The notes beneath the pieces were generated by a model. It was not told where the DNA came from and made no database searches. It worked only from the letters and a program-made list of their open reading frames with translations. From positions 744,001 to 808,000 of the forward strand of contig NZ_BQYL01000001.1 in the NCBI RefSeq assembly GCF_023706045.1: DNA of 64,000 nucleotides. The letters are read 5' to 3'. The position numbers were made by a program, and so were the translations under genes. How positions within the stretch are numbered: the first letter of the stretch is position 1; each line of letters opens with the position of its first letter. Source of the stretch: Kangiella sp. TOML190. Its GTDB lineage: Bacteria > Pseudomonadota > Gammaproteobacteria > Enterobacterales > Kangiellaceae. Shown here piece after piece: positions 17,521 to 28,447 of the stretch.

Positions 17521-17640
17521 TTGAACACTTTCGAGTGGATCATTATTATCGCACTATCGCTATTAATTGGCTTTTTTGGTTACATTGGTGTAACCGGTAG
17601 AGTACCTTTTACAAACTCTCGCCGAAAAAAAGATTCTTAA
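17521..17640 (+). CDS. Small single-pass membrane protein (39 residues)
   Basis: A TTG start at 17521 follows a GGAG motif at 6 bases. The product begins LNTFEWIIIIALSLLIGFFG, one hydrophobic membrane segment, and ends with a basic tail (SRRKKDS). The stop at 17640 is followed at once by a terminator. I do not recognise the family. Start, ribosome binding site, membrane span and terminator together make it a credible small protein. It could be co-transcribed with rep. Confidence 0.55.
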   Translation: MNTFEWIIIIALSLLIGFFGYIGVTGRVPFTNSRRKKDS

Positions 17641-17653
17641 TAAAAAGAATAAA

Positions 17654-17678
17654 AAAAGGGCAGCTATTCTACCCTTTT
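17654..17678. terminator. Bidirectional terminator between the small membrane protein gene and fadA
   Basis: Stem AAAAGGG/CCCTTTT with an 11-base loop, extended by A and T runs. It lies between convergent genes and fits termination in both directions. Confidence 0.7.
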
Positions 17679-17694
17679 CGTAACTTGCTAGCTT

Positions 17695-18879
<1,185 letters not shown>

Positions 18880-21039
18880 TTAGGCGTAAAATTTTTCGTT
18901 ATTTTTGGCCATTTGCAACATCCGCTCCGTTGGTTTGTAGGCATTGCCTAATTGGCTATATTGATTCGCTAAATCGACAATTGCTTGCATCCCGCGATCA
19001 TCCACATATTTGAAAACGCCACCTCTAAACGGCGGAAAACCTAAACCGTAAATTAACGCCATATCGCCTTCTGCCGGACTGCCAATAATGCCTTCTTCAA
19101 GGCAACGAATGGTTTCGATAATCATCGGCAACATGGTACGTGCGATAATTTCATCATCAGAAAAATCTTTTGCATCCGAACAAACTTGCTTTAATAACTC
19201 ATAAGTTTTCGGATCGGCTTCTTTGGTCGGACGGCCTTTTTTATCTTTACCATAAACATAAAAACCCGCAGCGGTTTTCTGACCATAACGCGCTTCGTCA
19301 AACATCACATCAATCGCATCTTTTTCATCTTTGCTCATGCGATCAGGAAACCCTTCGGCCATCACTTCAGCGGCATGTTTGCCTGTGTCCATACCCACCA
19401 CATCTAACAAATAAGCAGGACCCATCGGCCAACCGAATTTTTTGTGCATCACCTTGTCGGCCTGTTGGAAGTCACAACCATCGCGCAACAACTTAGTGAA
19501 GCCACCAAAATAAGGGAACAGCACCCGATTCACAAAAAAGCCGGGACAGTCATTAACCACCACTGGCGACTTGCCCATAGCCGAAGCGTAGGCGACCACG
19601 CTAGCCACCGTTTCTTCGGAAGTATCTTTACCGCGAATCACTTCCACTAAAGGCATTTTATGCACGGGATTAAAGAAGTGCATACCACAGAATTTTTCTG
19701 GACGCTTTAAATTTGTAGCTAAGCGATCAATCGAAATAGTGGACGTATTAGAACAAATAATGGCATCGGCAGGCATCAATTCTTCAACCTCGGATAACAC
19801 CGCTGCTTTAATTTTAGGATTTTCCACCACCGCCTCAACCACGATATCCGTATGCTTAATTTCATCGTAGCTCAAGGTTGGCTTAATACTGGCCACGCCC
19901 TGCGCCATTTGCTCATTAGTGATTTTCTTGTACTTAACACCTTTACCAAACAAGCCAATCGCTTCTTTCATACCTAAATCAAGCGCGGATTGATTGATGT
20001 CTTTCATGATCGCCGGCACACCACGCGAGGCCGACTGATAAGCAATACCGCCACCCATAATACCAGCGCCTAACACGGTCGCTGAAGCCACGGCTTTATC
20101 CGCAGTTTTCGCAGCAATCTTAGCTTTTTTCTTAAGCACTTGATCGTTCAAGAACAATTGAATAAGCGAGGAAGCTTGCTCGGTTTGCGCCATATCAGCA
20201 AAAGCCTCATGCTCCATGGCAATCGCTTCTTCCAATGGTAAGTAAGCAGATTTTTCGATCAATTCAACACCTCGCACAGGCGCTGGATAATGCGGCCCGG
20301 CTTGTGCTGCGATATAACCTTTTGAGGTCATAAAAGACATTGCTGCTTCGGTACGATTAAGTTGCAACGGTGACTTCTTTTCTGCGCGACGCGAATGCCA
20401 GTCGATTTTGCCGCTAGCCGCATCCAGCAACATTTGCTCCGTGGCTTCGATTAATTTTTCCGAAGCGACCACCGCATCTAGAGTTCCGAGTGCTAGAGCT
20501 TTATCAGCTTTATAGCCTTTACCCGTTGCCAACCATTCAAACGCATTATCCGGGCCAATCAATCGAGCAAGCCGCACGCTACCACCAAAACCAGGCACCA
20601 AGCCCAACTTAGATTCTGGCAAACCAACTTGCGCTTTTGGTGAGCCGACTCTCAAGTCGCAGGTTAGGCACATTTCCAAACCGCCACCAAAGGCGATACC
20701 GTCTATGGCCGCTGCGGTTGGAAACGGCAAATCCTCGAAACCGGTAAATACTTCATTGGCTTGCACTAGCCATTTGATTAACTGTTCACGGCTTGAAGCA
20801 AATAATTCGTTAAACTCGGTAATATCGGCGCCAACGATAAATACTGGCTTGCCACTGGTGGCCATGACCGCTTTGACACCGCCATGATCTTTTAAAATCT
20901 GGGTAACTTGTCTCCACTCTTGCAGCGTATTGCGATCAAACTTATTGACCGACTCATTTTGATTATCGAAGCGCATTTCTGCCACGCCACTTTCGCGCAG
21001 GCTGCACTGGATCGATTGACCTTCAAATAGCATTCTCAT
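18880..21039 (-). CDS. fadB: Fatty-acid oxidation complex alpha subunit FadB
   Basis: A 719-residue fusion of enoyl-CoA hydratase/isomerase (about 1-190, with FGGGLEM) and 3-hydroxyacyl-CoA dehydrogenase (Rossmann motif GAGIMGGGIA near residue 320, then the HFFNPVHKMPLVEVI segment). Length and order match bacterial FadB, which runs steps two and three of beta-oxidation. Two starts are possible, ATG at 21039 or at 21033. The GGAG site is spaced better for the second (about 9 bases) than for the first (about 3). First gene of fadBA. Confidence 0.96.
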   Translation of the reverse strand: MRMLFEGQSIQCSLRESGVAEMRFDNQNESVNKFDRNTLQEWRQVTQILKDHGGVKAVMATSGKPVFIVGADITEFNELFASSREQLIKWLVQANEVFTGFEDLPFPTAAAIDGIAFGGGLEMCLTCDLRVGSPKAQVGLPESKLGLVPGFGGSVRLARLIGPDNAFEWLATGKGYKADKALALGTLDAVVASEKLIEATEQMLLDAASGKIDWHSRRAEKKSPLQLNRTEAAMSFMTSKGYIAAQAGPHYPAPVRGVELIEKSAYLPLEEAIAMEHEAFADMAQTEQASSLIQLFLNDQVLKKKAKIAAKTADKAVASATVLGAGIMGGGIAYQSASRGVPAIMKDINQSALDLGMKEAIGLFGKGVKYKKITNEQMAQGVASIKPTLSYDEIKHTDIVVEAVVENPKIKAAVLSEVEELMPADAIICSNTSTISIDRLATNLKRPEKFCGMHFFNPVHKMPLVEVIRGKDTSEETVASVVAYASAMGKSPVVVNDCPGFFVNRVLFPYFGGFTKLLRDGCDFQQADKVMHKKFGWPMGPAYLLDVVGMDTGKHAAEVMAEGFPDRMSKDEKDAIDVMFDEARYGQKTAAGFYVYGKDKKGRPTKEADPKTYELLKQVCSDAKDFSDDEIIARTMLPMIIETIRCLEEGIIGSPAEGDMALIYGLGFPPFRGGVFKYVDDRGMQAIVDLANQYSQLGNAYKPTERMLQMAKNNEKFYA

Positions 21040-21153
21040 TTTCTCCGTTAAGTGCTAACAGATGGGATGGCGACTAACCATCTTTCTATTGATGATGACA
21101 ATAGGGGTTGACCCGTCAGTGTACTGCCCAGAGGCAATCACCTCAAGGCATGT

Positions 21154-21170
21154 TTCTGGTCTGACCAATG
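21154..21170. promoter_or_regulatory. FadR operator upstream of fadB
   Basis: The 17-base site TTCTGGTCTGACCAATG contains the perfect FadR core TGGTCNGACCA and lies about 115 bases upstream of fadB, between the divergent fadB and pepQ genes. In Gammaproteobacteria FadR bound here represses beta-oxidation until acyl-CoA releases it. fadR itself is not in the window. Confidence 0.75.
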
Positions 21171-21288
21171 ATAGCCAACTTTTGTAACAAACAAAAGCGA
21201 TAAAAGTACCGGCTTTATGATCTAATCTGTTGGGTAATGATAGCTTTTCTGAAATAATGTCTTATTCAACTTTATTATTAGCAACCTT

Positions 21289-22602
21289 ATGTCAATGGAA
21301 GAACTCTTTAAAAATCATATAGCTACCATCAGTGATCGGTACTTTCAAGCGATGGAAAAGCACGGCTTTGATCACCTCTTGATCCCCGCAGGTTCATTGC
21401 ATGGGGTTTTTCTTGACGATAATAAGTACCCTTTCAAGGCTAACTTCCACTTCAACAGCTTTGTGCCACTGACGCAGATCCACGACAGCTGCCTGATGTT
21501 AACGCCCGGTAAAAAACCGCTGCTGTGTTATTACCAGCCGGTGGACTTTTGGCACCTAGTTGCAGGCGATCCAGCCGGTTTTTGGGTCGAGCATTTCGAC
21601 ATTAAGATGATGCGGCAAAAAGACGAGGTGCGCGCAGTTATGCCCTCAACTGGTAATATCGCTTTTATAGGTGAAATGGGCGCCCCTTACCAAGATGATG
21701 ATTTTGATGCCATTAATCCGCTCGGCCTGATCCATGAAATCAATTGGCATCGAGCGCGCAAAACTGCTTATGAAGTCGAATGTGCCTCGCGTGCCAACCA
21801 AATGGCGGCGGCAGGACATTTGGCGGCCAAAGAAATGTTTTATAACCAAGGCTCTGAACTCGAGATCCATCTGGCCTACCAATTAGCCACAGGCCAAAAC
21901 GAAAGCGAGCTACCCTATGGCTCGATTGTGGCGCTCAACCAAAACGCCTCGATTTTGCATTATGTAAACTATGAAGCACAAGCGCCGCAAGAGCATCGCA
22001 CTTTCTTAATCGACGCCGGCGCGCGTTACAATGGTTATGCCTCTGACGTTACCCGAACCTACGCCTATCAGCAGAATCAATTCGCTGAATTGATAACCGA
22101 CTTGGATCGGATCCAACAAGCGATTAATCAGAAGGTTAAACCAGGGCATTCTTACGTTGATCTGCATATTGATTACCATTTAGACGTTGCTAAGTTACTG
22201 AATAAACATGACATTTGTGACATGAGCCCAGAGTCTCAACTCGAAACTGGAATCACCAGTGGCTTCTTTCCACACGGTCTAGGCCATCAAATTGGTTTGC
22301 AGGTGCACGATGTAGGCGGCCATCAAGCCAACATTGAAGGGGATACCGCGCCACCGCCAGCGGAACACCCGTTTCTCAGGAACACTCGCCCAATGGAAGC
22401 TGGCCAGATTTTAACCATTGAACCCGGTCTGTATTTTATTGATTCCCTGCTAGCGGATCTTAAGGCTAGCGAACATGGCAATAGCATTAACTGGAACACC
22501 ATCGCTGAATTGATGCCCTATGGCGGCATTCGTATTGAAGACGATGTTTTGGTCACCGCCACCGGCCATCGCAACCTAACCCGAGAGCACCTGCCCGACT
22601 GA
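21289..22602 (+). CDS. pepQ: Xaa-Pro dipeptidase PepQ
   Basis: A 437-residue M24 metallopeptidase that cleaves dipeptides with C-terminal proline. The pita-bread metal ligands are visible: the Asp in FLIDAGARYNGYASDVTRTY, the His in HGLGHQIGLQVHD, and the Glu residues in LTIEPGLYF and GGIRIEDDV. Length fits PepQ. In many Gammaproteobacteria pepQ lies next to yigZ and fadBA, as here (yigZ follows 22 bases later; fadBA is divergent). The ATG at 21289 has a second ATG six bases downstream. Confidence 0.94.
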   Translation: MSMEELFKNHIATISDRYFQAMEKHGFDHLLIPAGSLHGVFLDDNKYPFKANFHFNSFVPLTQIHDSCLMLTPGKKPLLCYYQPVDFWHLVAGDPAGFWVEHFDIKMMRQKDEVRAVMPSTGNIAFIGEMGAPYQDDDFDAINPLGLIHEINWHRARKTAYEVECASRANQMAAAGHLAAKEMFYNQGSELEIHLAYQLATGQNESELPYGSIVALNQNASILHYVNYEAQAPQEHRTFLIDAGARYNGYASDVTRTYAYQQNQFAELITDLDRIQQAINQKVKPGHSYVDLHIDYHLDVAKLLNKHDICDMSPESQLETGITSGFFPHGLGHQIGLQVHDVGGHQANIEGDTAPPPAEHPFLRNTRPMEAGQILTIEPGLYFIDSLLADLKASEHGNSINWNTIAELMPYGGIRIEDDVLVTATGHRNLTREHLPD

Positions 22603-22624
22603 CTTTTAGCGTTAGATACGACTC

Positions 22625-23269
22625 ATGGCTAAAATGCATTATTCGGTACCCAATCAAAGCTTGCGTGCCGAATCCCCTTTTCAGGTTGAAGAAGTGATCA
22701 AAGGCAGCCGCTTCATTACTCGCGTGATCTTTTCGCCTGAGGTGACCGATGCCAAAGCCTTTATTAAACAACTAAACCAAACTGAACCCGAGGCCACCCA
22801 TCACTGCTGGGCTTATATTGTAGGCAACCCCAACAGCACCACCTTAATGGCTTGCTCGGATGATGGCGAGCCTAGCGGAACCGCTGGAATGCCAATGCTC
22901 AATGTGCTCAAGTATGGTGACATTGGCGATATTACTGCGGTGGTAACGCGCTATTATGGCGGCACCAAATTGGGCACTGGTGGCTTAGCGCGCGCTTATG
23001 GCGGCGGCGTCAAGCTGGCTTTAGAAACGCTGCCCATCCAGCAACGTATTTTTACCGAACAGCTTCAACTGAGCTGCGCCTACGATTTGCAAAATCAAAT
23101 CGATTATCTGTTAAAGGAACACCAGGCTACCATTAACCAAATTGATTATTCCGAATCGGTTGATTTTCAGGTGGAAGTGCCTCAAGATCAGCTACAAATT
23201 TTATTGGCGGCTTTTCAGGCTTACCAAAATAAAAACCAACTCGAGGTAGTACATGTATCCGGCAATTAA
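22625..23269 (+). CDS. yigZ: YigZ/IMPACT-family protein
   Basis: A 214-residue protein with an N-terminal UPF0029/IMPACT domain (DDGEPSGTAGMPML and the VVTRYYGGTKLGTGGLARAY segment) and a C-terminal ferredoxin-like domain. Its biochemical role is unclear; relatives are linked to translation control. It overlaps the start of the SirB2-like gene by 17 bases, so the run pepQ-yigZ-sirB2-ubiK looks like one operon. Confidence 0.93.
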   Translation: MAKMHYSVPNQSLRAESPFQVEEVIKGSRFITRVIFSPEVTDAKAFIKQLNQTEPEATHHCWAYIVGNPNSTTLMACSDDGEPSGTAGMPMLNVLKYGDIGDITAVVTRYYGGTKLGTGGLARAYGGGVKLALETLPIQQRIFTEQLQLSCAYDLQNQIDYLLKEHQATINQIDYSESVDFQVEVPQDQLQILLAAFQAYQNKNQLEVVHVSGN

Positions 23270-23618
23270 ACACTTACACATGACGCTGGCCATGATCAGC
23301 ATTCTTGGCTTTATGCTTCGCGCGGTTTGGTTGTTTAGCCAAAGCTCGCTCTTACACAAAAAGCCAGTGAAAATTTTACCGCACATTATTGATACCCTCT
23401 TGTTAGCAAGCGGTATTACTTTGATGGTTATCACCACTCAATACCCCGCTATACTAAACTGGGTAACGCTTAAGCTGGTCTTTATCGTCTGTTATATTGT
23501 GTTTGGAATTTTGACCTTTAAGGCGCAAGCTAAAAACAAACAAATTCTGTTCTTCTTATTAGCCATTGGCACCGTATTTGCCGTATTGCATTTAGCATTC
23601 GGCAAACCCGTTTATTAA
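23253..23618 (+). CDS. SirB2-family membrane protein
   Basis: A 121-residue integral membrane protein with about four hydrophobic segments, beginning MYPAIKHLHMTLAMIS. The histidine at position 7 or 9 and the layout fit the SirB family, whose function is unknown. Its start lies inside the end of yigZ, and ubiK follows 14 bases after it. Confidence 0.88.
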   Translation: MYPAIKHLHMTLAMISILGFMLRAVWLFSQSSLLHKKPVKILPHIIDTLLLASGITLMVITTQYPAILNWVTLKLVFIVCYIVFGILTFKAQAKNKQILFFLLAIGTVFAVLHLAFGKPVY

Positions 23619-23632
23619 AGGTAGTATTCATT

Positions 23633-23878
23633 ATGATTGATTCAAAAACCATTGATGACTTGGCCAAAAAATTATCCGAACTCGTTCCCGATGCTTTAAA
23701 AAATGCCGGCGATGATCTGGGTAAACAGTTTAAACAGGCCTTACAATCCGGCTTAGCTAAAATGGATCTGGTCACGCGAGAAGAGTTTGACGCTCAAACC
23801 AAAGTGCTCGAGCGTACTCGTGAAAAATTAGAGCAACTGGAAAAACTAGTGCAACAATTGGAAAAAGAAAGCACATAA
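23633..23878 (+). CDS. ubiK: UbiK (YqiC-type) ubiquinone biosynthesis accessory factor
   Basis: An 81-residue protein with an N-terminal amphipathic helix and a C-terminal coiled coil (leucine/glutamate heptads in RTREKLEQLEKLVQQLE). This is the BMFP/YqiC family. UbiK forms a trimeric coiled coil that binds UbiJ and helps the late ubiquinone enzymes under aerobic growth. A convergent gene ends 17 bases after it. Confidence 0.88.
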   Translation: MIDSKTIDDLAKKLSELVPDALKNAGDDLGKQFKQALQSGLAKMDLVTREEFDAQTKVLERTREKLEQLEKLVQQLEKEST

Positions 23879-23895
23879 TTCTGGTGCTTTTTCGC

Positions 23896-25673
23896 TTAAC
23901 GCTTTTTAACCCATTCTAAGAAATCTCTAGCCATCATCGGTCTGGCAATAAAGTAACCTTGGATATAATTAACGCCGAAACTTTCGAGTATTTTTTTATC
24001 TTCAAGTGTTTCAACCCCTTCGGCTATCAATTCAAAGCCTAAAGCTTTGGCCAGCGAACAAGTATGCTTCACGATAGCCAGATCACGTTCAGAGCTGCTT
24101 ATTGATTGTATAAACTGTCGATCTAATTTAATCGCAGAAACGTCCATCTTACTTAAGTGTGATAAGTTACTGTGACCAGTTCCAAAATCATCAATATGCG
24201 TTTTAAGGCCAATAGTTTTTAATTGATTAATTACTTGGTTAATTTTTCTTATATTAGAAATTGCTGCGGTTTCTGTTAATTCAAAGCAAATCAGGTCAGC
24301 ATTTTTCATCAACCTTTGATTCGCTTTAAGCAAATTGACCCAATCTTTTCGCTCAAAATCCTTAACGGAAACATTGATCGATACCTTGATCTTTAAGCCT
24401 AGTCCTTGCCAGTAATCAATATCCCTAAGAACTTGGCTAATAACCCATTCCGTGAGTTTAAAAATAAATTCGGTATCCTCAATGATTGGAATAAATTCTG
24501 ACGGAGATATGCTTTCGGTTTTTTTATTATTCCAACGCACCAAGGCTTCAACCCCATAAAATCGACCGCTGCGACAAGTAACTTTGGGTTGATATACCAA
24601 AAAGAAATCGCCACGGGCCAACGCTTTCGGGAAATCGTAAATCAGCTTTAATCTACGGCGAATTTTATCTTCACCAGCCTTGCTATAAATCGCTAAGTTG
24701 CCATAACTCTTACGGGCATCTTCCATCGCAGTGATCGCCATCCGCACTAGTTTGGTAGGATTAACCTCGCGATTTTCCACAAAAGCTAAACCAATTTTAG
24801 GTTTGTTAATCACGCTGCCAAAATCAAAGTCAAAAACTTTAGATAAACTTACATGGATCCTTTTTTCTAACTTCATTGCTTCTTGTTGATCGAGTCCAGC
24901 AACCACACACAAAACCCTATCCAAACCAAAAAAAAAACATGACTCTTATGGTGCGGCAGAACCTTTTCTATAGCTCTAACGCCTTGTTGCAAAATAGAAA
25001 AAAACTTTTTCTCTCCGAAAGAAATGACCAGCTCTGAAACCCTTGCGCTACCAAACAGCTCTATCGAAAAAGCTGAAACAGACTCTTTTCTGATCTGTGC
25101 AAAATGATTAATGGTACTGGTTGCGATTGATGCCAGCGGCAATAGATTAATCGGATCTTTATGCTCTTTTGAAATACGCAGTTCAATATAAGAGGTGACG
25201 ATATCCGCCATATCCTTTAGGTATCGCGCATCTTCTTTCGAAAAATTATAATAGGGTTCATCATAAACAAAACATAAAGTACCAATAATCACTCCGGAGG
25301 TAAGGATCAGTGGAGCACCAGCATAAAATCGCGCGTAAGGATCGCTCTTAACAATTGGGCAGTTGATAAATCGCTCGTCGTCTTTGGCATCTTCAACCAC
25401 TAACACATCATCTGACAAAATGGCTACTGTGCAAAAAGTATTTGCACGGGGCACCTGTTCAACGTCAGAGCCGAAACTCGACTTGAAAAACAAGCGGTCT
25501 TTATCAACGATTGAAACTAAAGAAATGCTAGCATTAAATTTTTGAGCTACAGATCGAGTGATCTTGTCATAGAAAGGTTCTGGCGAGCTATCAAGAATAC
25601 CTAAGCCGCCAAGCATGCCCAAACGGTTAGCTTCATCCTCATACTTTTCAATATGGTAACTCGCTAACCCCAT
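23896..25673 (-). pseudogene. GAF - degenerate GGDEF - EAL signalling gene, broken by a one-base frameshift
   Basis: Two frames (24873-25673 and 23896-24924, minus strand) read as one protein of about 590 residues: a GAF sensor (about 1-170), a GGDEF domain whose signature is degraded to FGLDR, and an EAL phosphodiesterase. The EAL part keeps its catalytic motifs (GVEALVRW, ELTETA, DDFGTG, KLDRQF, AEGVET), so it should cleave cyclic di-GMP. The break is a run of ten A (24928-24937, T on the coding strand); eleven would restore the frame. The two halves could still be made separately, and the second could start at a GTG or TTG. Sequencing error, slippage or decay are all possible. Confidence 0.8.
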
Positions 25674-25719
25674 AAAAACCTTACTTTATAAATTCGCTAT
25701 CTCTCTATAATAGACCTTT

Positions 25720-26358
25720 TTAGCGCATAGTTGAAATAAATTCATTAGCTTCACTAATCGACTTATTCATTTCTGCAATCAAATTACCCACGTTCGACTC
25801 AATAGTTGATAACTCACCTTTTAAAGAAGCTATCGCTCTAGCATTCAGATTATGTTTTAAAAACAAAACTTGATCGTTAAATACTGTTAACACGGGTTGG
25901 ATCGAACTTTCTGCTTTGCGCATGGCGCTGATTAAACCCGAATATTGACGACGAGTTTCATAAAGCTGCTTTTGACTTTTGCGTTTAAAATCAGCATTGG
26001 AATATTGCTCAAGCTCTTCGCGCCATTCGTCGAACAGCTTTTCTGCCACATACTCAACACTATCGATTCGTTCGCTCACATCTTCCGCTGCTTCTTTACT
26101 CGCATCGTATTGATCGCTTAACCGATTATAGGTTTTTTCAAGCTCGCCACCATCGAATTTGACAACGCTTTGGAACTCTTGCAAAGCATTTTCGAATTGC
26201 TCTTTGGCATCCAATTGGGCATCACGCGCTTTTTCGATTCTGCCAACCAAGACGTCGCGTTTTTCATAGCCCAGCTGCTCTAGGGCGCCTAGCTTTACTG
26301 TTTCACAGCCAGTTAAAGTTACCATCAGCAAACAGGCAATCAGTAGGTTTTTCATCAT
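25720..26358 (-). CDS. DUF2959 lipoprotein with long coiled coils
   Basis: A 212-residue product with a lipoprotein signal (lipobox LTGC, Cys about 18), then an almost entirely helical, Glu/Lys/Gln-rich sequence expected to form coiled coils. The family (DUF2959) has no known function; an envelope location is inferred from the lipobox. It lies upstream of the GAF/EAL gene in the same orientation with a 46-base gap and may be co-transcribed. Confidence 0.87.
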   Translation of the reverse strand: MMKNLLIACLLMVTLTGCETVKLGALEQLGYEKRDVLVGRIEKARDAQLDAKEQFENALQEFQSVVKFDGGELEKTYNRLSDQYDASKEAAEDVSERIDSVEYVAEKLFDEWREELEQYSNADFKRKSQKQLYETRRQYSGLISAMRKAESSIQPVLTVFNDQVLFLKHNLNARAIASLKGELSTIESNVGNLIAEMNKSISEANEFISTMR

Positions 26359-26519
26359 AAATCCTTATCCGTTTTTTGCCTATTATAAAGTTTGTTAGTG
26401 GCTAAACAAATTTCTGTGCCAAATTTTACAGCCTTTTACGCTTTTCTGTCGCTCCAGTCTTGCCTTTTTCTTAGCTTAAGCTACCCTAGTTAATATTTTA
26501 CAGAGCACTAGGACATCCC

Positions 26520-28007
26520 ATGCTGTTAATTGGTGGCAATCCCGAAAAACAACATATCCAACTTAACCCCAAAATGGCTAATCGCCACGGCTTAATAGCT
26601 GGCGCAACCGGTACTGGTAAAACCGTTACCCTGCAAGTGCTAGCCGAAGGCTTTTCCAAAATGGGCGTTCCGGTATTCACCGCCGACGTTAAAGGTGATT
26701 TATCAGGCGTTGCCGCTAAGGCCAAAGCACATCCAAAAATTGCTGAACGAATTGAAAAAATTGGGATCACCGATTACCAAGCAGATACAAATCCGGTTAT
26801 TTTTTGGGACGTTTTCGGAAAGCATGGTCATCCTGTTAGAACCACCATTTCCGAAATGGGCCCGATCCTTTTAGCCAATTTATTAGAACTGAACGATACC
26901 CAGGAAGGTGTTTTGCATATCGCTTTTGATATCGCTGACGAACAAGGGTTATTGCTACTTGATATCAAAGATCTTCGCTCCATGTTGAACTGGGTTGCCG
27001 ATAATCGCAAAGACATTGTCCGCGAATATGGCAATGTCTCACCACAATCCGTTGCGGCCATTGTGCGTAAATTGCTAGTGCTAGAAAATGCCGGCGGCGA
27101 TCAATTTTTCGGTGAACCAGCTTTAAACATCCGCGATATGATGCGTATCGATCACAGTGGTAAGGGATTAATTAACATCCTTCACTCTAAAGAGCTTATG
27201 CTTAATCCGCGAATATATGCCACTTTTTTGTTATGGATGCTCTCTGAGTTATTTGAAGAACTGGATGAAGTAGGCGATCCTGACAAACCGCGATTGGTAT
27301 TCTTTTTTGATGAAGCTCATTTGCTATTTGACAACGCGCCCAAGGCGCTACTGGATCGTATTGAACAGGTTGTCCGACTGATCCGCTCTAAAGGCGTTGG
27401 CGTCTTTTTTATTACCCAGCACCCTACGGACATTCCGGAAGATGTGCTTGGCCAATTGAGCAATCGTATTCAACACGCCCTACGCGCCTTTACTCCTAAA
27501 GATTTCAAAGCGGTTAAAACTGCTGCTGAAACTTTTCGACCCAATCCTAAGCTTAATGAAGAAGAATTAATTACCACTCTTGGCGTCGGCGAAGCTTTGG
27601 TCTCGGTTCTTGACGAAAAAGGACGGCCATCGATCGTTGAACAAACTTTAATATGCCCCCCAGAATCACAAATCGGTCCACTAACTGCAAGTGGGCGAAA
27701 AAAAGTTGCTCAATCCTCTCCTGTCGCTGGGCTCTATGATAAAGCTGTCGATCGCGAATCTGCTTACGAAATTTTGCTGGAGAGAGAACAGGAGCTACAA
27801 AAACGCCAAGAGCGTGAAATGGCGGAAGCCAAAAAACTTCGCGAAGCGGAAACCAAAGCTAAGGCTGCGGCTAAGAAAAAGCGCAGTGGATCTCGTCGCC
27901 AGTCTAACTCGGAAGCTTTTATGAAAACCTTGATCCGAACTGTCAGCTCCGGCCTTGGTCGTAAACTAGTCCGCGGGATCTTGGGCGGTTTACTTGGCAG
28001 CAAATAA
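26520..28007 (+). CDS. HerA-like ATPase (DUF853/YjgR family)
   Basis: A 495-residue protein with Walker A GATGTGKT (28-35), a Walker B region ending in [10 protein letters not shown], and the [10 protein letters not shown] motif of HerA/FtsK-type hexameric ATPases. The C-terminal 100 residues are a charged linker (Glu/Lys/Arg) ending in a hydrophobic, Gly-rich tail. YjgR-type proteins have an unknown cellular role. It is distinct from the HerA-NurA repair or phage-defence pairs because no nuclease gene is adjacent. Confidence 0.88.
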   Translation: MLLIGGNPEKQHIQLNPKMANRHGLIAGATGTGKTVTLQVLAEGFSKMGVPVFTADVKGDLSGVAAKAKAHPKIAERIEKIGITDYQADTNPVIFWDVFGKHGHPVRTTISEMGPILLANLLELNDTQEGVLHIAFDIADEQGLLLLDIKDLRSMLNWVADNRKDIVREYGNVSPQSVAAIVRKLLVLENAGGDQFFGEPALNIRDMMRIDHSGKGLINILHSKELMLNPRIYATFLLWMLSELFEELDEVGDPDKPRLVFFFDEAHLLFDNAPKALLDRIEQVVRLIRSKGVGVFFITQHPTDIPEDVLGQLSNRIQHALRAFTPKDFKAVKTAAETFRPNPKLNEEELITTLGVGEALVSVLDEKGRPSIVEQTLICPPESQIGPLTASGRKKVAQSSPVAGLYDKAVDRESAYEILLEREQELQKRQEREMAEAKKLREAETKAKAAAKKKRSGSRRQSNSEAFMKTLIRTVSSGLGRKLVRGILGGLLGSK

Positions 28008-28031
28008 GGCGAAACCCAAGACACAGACAAT

Positions 28032-28060
28032 AAAAAAGGAGCATTAAGCTCCTTTTTAAA
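28032..28060. terminator. Bidirectional terminator
   Basis: Stem AAAAAGGAGC/GCTCCTTTTT with a five-base loop, between the convergent HerA-like and dodecin genes. The A/T flanks provide U tracts on both strands. Confidence 0.85.
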
Positions 28061-28092
28061 TTTATAACGTTTAACTTTTGCTTAAAATAACA

Positions 28093-28296
28093 TTAGTCTT
28101 TTAATACAAAAGTTATTTTTAAGGAAACACGGAAACCAACTACTTCACCGTCTTCAATCACTGCTTGTTGATCCTTAACCCAGGCTGCCTTAACATTGTC
28201 TAAGGTTTTGTTGGCGCGCTTGACCCCTTTGACTATCGCATCTTCAAAACTTTTCTTCGATTCTGAAATAATTTCCGTTACGCGTGCTACTGACAT
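28093..28296 (-). CDS. Dodecin family flavin-binding protein
   Basis: The 67-residue sequence has the dodecin pattern: SVARVTEIISES, then a helix (SFEDAIVKGVKRANKTL), then the strands around WVKDQQAVIEDGEV. Dodecins form hollow dodecamers that store or buffer flavins in the cytoplasm. The tryptophan that stacks on the flavin is present (AAWVKD). The gene stands alone. Confidence 0.92.
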   Translation of the reverse strand: MSVARVTEIISESKKSFEDAIVKGVKRANKTLDNVKAAWVKDQQAVIEDGEVVGFRVSLKITFVLKD

Positions 28297-28447
28297 TTTT
28301 AGTTCCTCTTTTTCATAAATAACAGAACAATTTATATTACTCTTTTCCCTCTTGAGCGCAAGTTTGAAACTTTAATATTTGTAAAATTGTTGATTTCATT
28401 CAACTTTTTATGGTTCTATTAACCACTCTCACTAAAAATACAACTTT

